Assembly (NCBI GenBank): GCA_032821775.1
Contig: JAVLRN010000007.1
Coordinates: 2,728,001 to 2,792,000 of the forward strand
Reading direction: 5' to 3'
DNA from: Sanguinoderma infundibulare
Lineage: Eukaryota > Basidiomycota > Agaricomycetes > Polyporales > Polyporaceae
DNA: 64,000 nucleotides
The notes beneath the pieces are model-generated. The model was given only the letters and a program-made list of their open reading frames with translations, ran no database searches and had not been told where the DNA came from. The position numbers were made by a program, and so were the translations under genes. Below, piece after piece: positions 59,216-64,000 of the stretch (positions are counted from its first letter, which is position 1; each line of letters begins with the position of its first letter).

Positions 59216-60412
59216 TCAAGCCTTGCGCCTCAACGCTGGTTCCATGGTCGCCGCCACCGCAAGGTAAGCCTGAGGCGTCGCATCAGGCCCCAGCGCGGCC
59301 TCCACATTGGCCGCAGCGATCGCCCCAACCCGCCTCCCTTCGCTCATCCGTACCTCCTCCCACGCAGCGATGGCTGCCTCCCGCTCCTCGACGCTCTTCC
59401 CGCCAGAAATCACCTCCACGAGCACCAGTCCGAGTTCGAGTGCATCGAGCATCGCCAGGTTCGCGCCCGCGCCAGCGAACGGCGACATGAGGTGTGCAGC
59501 ATCCCCAAGCAGAGTCACCCCCGGCGCATGGTCCCACCTGTGGTCCGTCGGGAGCGCGTACAGCGGGCGCTGGTAGATGGCTTCGTCGTCGCAATGCTCG
59601 ATGAGCGTTCGCACCCACGGCGCCCAGCCCTCGTACTTCTCCAGGAGAAACTTGCGGGTCGCTGAGGGCTCCGTGGGCAGGACCCAGTCCGCCGGCGCGG
59701 GGAACCACGCGTACACGCGGATGCGACCGTCTCCGTTGGGCTGCGCGCCAAACACGCGCGAGTGCTCGCAGGCGAAGAGGATCCCCTCGCCCACAAGCTC
59801 GACCACGTCCTTGAGCGCGGGAAGCGTGACAACCTCGGGCGCGATGGAGATTTCAGCCCCGGTGACGCCGTGGTAGACGGGCACCGCGCTCGAGACAAGC
59901 GGGCGCACCCGCGAGTTCGCGCCATCGGCCCCGACGAGGACGTCGCACACGGTCTTGTGTCCGTTCGCAAACGTGAGCTCGTGCTGGCCGTCGCCCAGCG
60001 GGACGGCGGAGACGAGGCCGTGACCCCACTTGATGGCATCGGTGGGGGCGACGTCGAGCATGATCTTGCGCAGTGCGGAGCGGTCGATCTCTGGACGGGA
60101 GTCGAGCGGATCCTCGTTCGGGTCCGCGTCCTTGGAGAAGAGGATCTTCTGCGAGTCGCAGAACTTGAAGCTCTCGCCTTCGGGGCGCGCGTGCCGGTTG
60201 AACGCGTCCTCGAGGCCGTTCTCGCGGAGGGCACGTTGGCCGCTCTCGTACCCGAGGTCGAGGCTACCGCCGATGTGGGCGCGCGAGGAGAAGCTGGCCT
60301 CGCGCTCGTAGAGAGTTGCGGGGATGCCTCGCTTGTGGAGGGTGAGGAGGAGGACGAGGCCGCCTGGGCCACCGCCAATGATCGCGATGCGTGGCTGAGT
60401 CTTGGTCGCCAT
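59216..60412 (-). CDS. FAD-dependent monooxygenase (group A, TetX/aromatic-hydroxylase type), single exon
   Basis: NAD(P)H- and FAD-dependent hydroxylase; substrate unknown. 398 aa without introns. Dinucleotide motif IAIIGGGPGGLVLLLTLHKR at residues 9-28, followed by TLYERE. Conserved GG(S)LDLGYESGQRALRENGL-type segment as in TetX-like enzymes. The DG motif is VLVGADGANSRVRPLV. The GD motif is GVTLLGDAAHLMSPFAGAGA near residue 310. No C-terminal thioredoxin-like domain, so it is a short enzyme. The compact, intronless form among intron-rich neighbours fits retro-copying, an intron-poor family or an old transfer from bacteria; composition alone cannot tell. Start ATG at 60412 directly before MATKTQPRIA. 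Confidence 0.93.
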   Translation of the reverse strand: MATKTQPRIAIIGGGPGGLVLLLTLHKRGIPATLYEREASFSSRAHIGGSLDLGYESGQRALRENGLEDAFNRHARPEGESFKFCDSQKILFSKDADPNEDPLDSRPEIDRSALRKIMLDVAPTDAIKWGHGLVSAVPLGDGQHELTFANGHKTVCDVLVGADGANSRVRPLVSSAVPVYHGVTGAEISIAPEVVTLPALKDVVELVGEGILFACEHSRVFGAQPNGDGRIRVYAWFPAPADWVLPTEPSATRKFLLEKYEGWAPWVRTLIEHCDDEAIYQRPLYALPTDHRWDHAPGVTLLGDAAHLMSPFAGAGANLAMLDALELGLVLVEVISGGKSVEEREAAIAAWEEVRMSEGRRVGAIAAANVEAALGPDATPQAYLAVAATMEPALRRKA

Positions 60413-61388
60413 TGTCTAGGGAACTTCTTCGATGTCAGGAATAGAGCCAAGATTCAAACAGAATTGAAGACGCACGTAGTTGATGAGTCGTGTGGGAGTA
60501 GCTGGAGATATTTGCTATGTTGGATGCAGTTGCGACAACCTTGCTCAGCGATGAGCCCTTATAACGGCGTCGCTGCTGGACATACGAAGGTCGTCGGCAG
60601 AGGGTGCCGAGCAATTCGTCTCGTCCATACCGAGGCCTCAGCGTCTGCCGTGTCGCAACGTACCAGATGTTGTATATCATGCCGCGACTCACGTCGAGTC
60701 CGCGCGCGAATGGCTTGCGTCTGCTGTCGGCCAAGTAGAAGTACTTCCCACTGCGATCAAACAAATAACAGTTAGTAGCAGGATCCGAGGGTCGCCGTCA
60801 TCCAATGCCGGCCCCGTTTGTTGACCAAGATGATGGAGATTGACCCTGGTGATGAGCCGGACCGAAAGCCGCTGGCTGGGGTCGTCGACGGATCGGCAAC
60901 ACAGGGAGCGTCGTGCGCGTCGTGACTTGAACGCGGGAAAGGTTGGCGCGCAACGGTTCCCCATGAACCGTAAGAGGGTCACTGAGTACTGAGGCGAGAT
61001 ATGATGAGTGGTAACAGTGCAGAAGGTGATCAGAAGAGAACCTCTTGAACAATGCGGCGATCGATGGCAAGGGCCCATTTTGCATAATGATCGACGTAGA
61101 TGTGCAGCATCGCAGTGGCTATGTTTGTCGAAACAACGTCATGTACTGAACGGTATGCCGGCGTTAGACAATGGGCGATGGCTGAGAACGCGGGCGCGTC
61201 CTCTGGCGTCTTGTCTGGCGTCCTGGAAACAGAGCAGAAAAAATACCCTTCAACAAGATTGATGCGTGAGAATCGGGTGAGAAACTCCGACAGACTCCGC
61301 AATTAAGCGGTGGCGGAGTGAGGCACTGACTGAGCCTCGGTGCGTTCGACGCGCACCTCTGCACTCGACGTTCTATCACCTGCGTAAC
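60413..61388. promoter_or_regulatory. divergent intergenic region
   Basis: 976 bp between divergent start codons. No credible exon found; it contains the promoters of the monooxygenase and the next gene. Confidence 0.4.
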
Positions 61389-62543
61389 ATGGATTGCATG
61401 CGGTCAGAACGACACGCGAATTCTCATAGCGCTCCTGATCTTATGTACAACCTGAACGAACTCCTCGACAGGCTCAGCATCGCTCTCCCCTTCGCTCTCG
61501 AGACCCCATGGGACCTCACCCCCGGCCTCCTGCTGGGCATCCTGGAGTCCATCCTGCAAGCACGCCTTCCGATACCACCTGCAGTCCGCGCGTTGCGCGA
61601 CTCCGCGAACAAGGTGCTAGCGATGAAGATCTTCCTCGGAGTCTTCGAGAACGACGTCCTCGGCGGGCAGGACGTAGGGCTGAGCGAGGTCGACCCGCGT
61701 CGGCTCGCAGCCGGCGAGGATGAGGAGGTCGAGTTCATCGGTGAGCTCCTCTGTTGGTTCGGGAGACGCAAGGGCATTCTCGCAGGTCCATCGAGCGCCC
61801 AAGACGACCCGCCCCCGACCTTACCACCCAATGCGCGCGTGCGCGCGACGTCACCGTCGACACACTCTACCGTCACGAGTGGGGTGCACTCGAATCTATC
61901 GATGATGCAGACGGGCGTGGCTGAATCCGACACGACCATGTCGTCTGTCGCGTCCGAGCACCTCACCTCCCTCACCCAGACCCTTCCCGACCTGCCCTCG
62001 TTGCCCCCTGTTTCCGCTCCTCCTCTGCTCCAGAGTACATCCTCAAGGCGTTCTGGTAGACCGGCGCCCCGGTGCATTCACGAGGTCGAAGACCCAACAT
62101 TTGTCCTCGATGGCGAACCCGACATGTCCACTGCGACGTCTGTATGCCATTGCGTTACCATGGATGAACACGCCGAAGAGGACGACGACCTACCACCCGC
62201 AGCGGAGAAACCTCTCCCTTTCCGCTATAATGGATGGATAGACAAGGCAGACGAAAACTCGGAGCTTCAGTTTTATTACCACCGACGCTCTCCACCCACT
62301 GCACCATCCTCCGCTTCCACTAGCCGACGAGCGCAGTCCTACTCCGGCTTATCGGCGTCGACGTCGCAGCCACATCCACCTCACCACACCCCAGTACATG
62401 CCCGCGCTGGGAGCGGGTCGCGGCGGATCATTACCCCACACAACGTTCCGACGACGGAGTACACTGTCGCGCTGCTCAACGAGCGGGCGAGGCTGCTGGA
62501 CGAACTGGCAAAGATCAAGGCCAAGCCCTCGGCGACTAGGTAG
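61389..62543 (+). CDS. protein with possible DUF5745/CH-like N-terminal domain, intronless
   Basis: 384 aa. The N-terminal about 110 residues are helical and conserved-looking: LMYNLNELLDRLSIALPFAL, ETPWDLTPGLLLGILESILQ, VLAMKIFLGVFENDVLGG and EFIGELLCWFGRRKG. This resembles the DUF5745 calponin-homology-like domain of centrosomal or cytoskeletal proteins, a call made from memory. The middle is Ser/Thr/Pro-rich and disordered with an acidic patch (EHAEEDDDLPPAAEKPLPFR). The C-terminus ends in a coil, LLNERARLLDELAKIKAK. No introns. Confidence 0.6.
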   Translation: MDCMRSERHANSHSAPDLMYNLNELLDRLSIALPFALETPWDLTPGLLLGILESILQARLPIPPAVRALRDSANKVLAMKIFLGVFENDVLGGQDVGLSEVDPRRLAAGEDEEVEFIGELLCWFGRRKGILAGPSSAQDDPPPTLPPNARVRATSPSTHSTVTSGVHSNLSMMQTGVAESDTTMSSVASEHLTSLTQTLPDLPSLPPVSAPPLLQSTSSRRSGRPAPRCIHEVEDPTFVLDGEPDMSTATSVCHCVTMDEHAEEDDDLPPAAEKPLPFRYNGWIDKADENSELQFYYHRRSPPTAPSSASTSRRAQSYSGLSASTSQPHPPHHTPVHARAGSGSRRIITPHNVPTTEYTVALLNERARLLDELAKIKAKPSATR

Positions 62544-64000
62544 GATAATCGTGGGGACTTCCGGACCGTTGTTTTGGCTGCGAACCGTTATGCTCTCGTA
62601 TGCTGTTGTCGCCTTCTGATCTTCATGCTATCGTCTTGTTGTTCGGTTAATTAATCTCCGTCAGCTACCCTTCGTATCGTTATCAAGCGCTTTAGTCTCT
62701 ACGCGTTCCACTTGCCCTAATACTCAGTACTCAGTTAGCTGATCTCTGCTTCGACACGACACTCTTGTATCTTGTTGCTCATAACCACCACCCCAACGCG
62801 TCATGCATGACGGCGTATGTTTTAGAACATGCGCCTCAAAGACGATGACGCAGTTGTGTACTTGTCCATTTCGGGTTAGACCTGCGTTAGTGGCCGATCG
62901 AGATTTTTCCTTGGAAGACGTCGATCGGCGGGATTGATGCGCTAACGAGTCATTAGGCGCGGTCAAGCGTTATCAGGGCAGAATGTCGTTATGGCAGGTA
63001 AGTACATGCTTGAAGGCGTCATACTGAGCAGTGCTAATCGCGAACGGCGAGACGTCCTCCCGGGAGTCTTGCGGCCGGAATCTTCATACCGAGGAAATTG
63101 GCTGCGATATGCATTCACCTGTCAGTGCGAAACATCGACCTGGTATGCTAAACTGGCGGGAGCAATTGCACCCTCGCGGACGATCGAACTGCTTATAGCA
63201 AACAGCTATGCGTCCTGTGGAGCCAGGAGCGTGTAACGTAGCATGCGCCCTCATGAATGGAACGCGAACGCGCTGGCGTAACGTAACGTTGCACGCCACC
63301 CGGCAGAACCCCGGGTCCGCCTCTGCGCGACGCAGCCGCATACTGCCTCCGCCCGACCCCATACTGAGTAGTCCCGTCCGCGAAATGCTCACTCGATCGC
63401 GCGTCCGTATCGAGCGAGGTCGACGATCGTCGTGCGGCCCAATGCAGCGACCCACGGCGCGCCCGCCAACGATAATAGGCTATGTGGGGCCGCCGTCGCG
63501 GTATCCTCGGTGCGCCACCGCCCTTCGCCTCGTGCATGCGTACGCCCCACGCGCTGGGACCGCGCAAGAACGCTGCGCGTACGGCAGCAGCTGCGAGAAG
63601 TCGCGGTACGTACGCGAGCACAGTGCCGTTCGAAGCGAGCGCGTCTCCGAGAGCGCGACGGTCGCAGGAACTGGGAGCACCCCAGCGCCGTCCAAGCCGT
63701 GCGGGCAGGGGCTTCTCGGGGACGCTGCAGCTCTAGCTCTGCTCTAGGCGGGCCAGGGGGGCCCTCGAGACGAGAGCTGCGCGCCACCGGTCGGAGAAAG
63801 CACGGTGCGCCTCCGCGCCGCCCCCGACCGTCCGCGGACGACTGCCTCTGGCTGCCTGGAACCGGCAGACACCTGGACTCTCTTGGCGGCTGGAGAGACG
63901 CGAGGGGTACGACGAGGGATTGTATGGCGTGAGCGCGATTATACGGCATGTGCTGACCTGGAAGGGGGGACGAGCGGCCGGCGGACGCCGGGTATGTATG
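62544..64000. other. GC-rich terminal region, no gene seen
   Basis: About 1.46 kb. Multiple overlapping open frames after 63200 reflect high GC rather than coding. Nothing recognisable at the window end. Confidence 0.5.

Noticed and set aside
59762..60775. Plus-strand open frame of 337 codons
   Set aside because: Antisense to the FAD monooxygenase; no recognisable domain.

Overview
The window is nuclear DNA of a basidiomycete fungus, most likely an Agaricomycete. Genes are broken by many 45-75 nt GT-AG introns. The families are typical of that group: a HET-domain protein, an F-box-like protein, a KNH-type Ser/Thr-rich GPI protein, a DUF6534-type membrane protein, CmcJ/NvfI oxidoreductases and a GH15-CBM20 glucoamylase. 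I see no bacterial operons, CRISPR arrays or rRNA. All assignments come from reading translated exons and splice sites by eye; no database search was run.

Layout. 1-0.4 kb: edge-truncated DUF6534-like gene (-). 2.1-8.1 kb: a CmcJ/NvfI-type oxidoreductase gene (+) split into three pieces by two inserted blocks. Block A (2.9 kb) carries a minisatellite and the 3' end of an alpha/beta-hydrolase gene. Block B (about 2.25 kb) carries a decayed LINE C-terminus and an intact metallothionein gene. 8.2-10.6 kb: divergent housekeeping pair mrt4 (-) and deoxyhypusine hydroxylase (+). 10.9-11.9 kb: the intact paralogue of the split gene, in inverted orientation. 12.6-14.7 kb: AAGAB/Irc6-like adaptin-binding protein (-). 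17.7-18.9 kb: SRF-type MADS-box factor (-). 19.05-25.3 kb: 6.2 kb with no gene I can support. 25.3-29.2 kb: 14-exon SAM methyltransferase (-). 30.5-32.5 kb: Hsp90 co-chaperone Cdc37 (-). 33.2-35.3 kb: intronless HET-domain gene (+). 36.4-37.7 kb: phosphoglycerate-mutase-like protein (+). 38.2-41.7 kb: Red1/ZFC3H1-like zinc-finger protein (+). 42.3-43.3 kb: KNH-like secreted protein (-). 44.9-47.6 kb: two unrecognised genes (+). 48.2-49.7 kb: MYND-finger protein (-). 50.2-52.4 kb: nucleotide pyrophosphatase/phosphodiesterase (+). 53.0-55.1 kb: glucoamylase (+). 55.7-56.0 kb: 3' end of an unknown gene (-). 56.7-58.7 kb: F-box-like protein (+). 59.2-60.4 kb: single-exon FAD monooxygenase (-). 61.4-62.5 kb: protein with a possible DUF5745/CH-like N-terminus (+). 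The last 1.4 kb is GC-rich and empty.

The genes do not form a pathway; this is ordinary fungal gene order with shared promoters between divergent neighbours. Three things stand out. The split oxidoreductase gene has a 4-bp ACAG repeat that marks insertion A precisely, and removing the block restores an in-frame match to its paralogue. A functional-looking metallothionein gene now sits inside the broken gene. In-frame microexons of 10-18 nt recur in four unrelated genes, two of them next to catalytic motifs.
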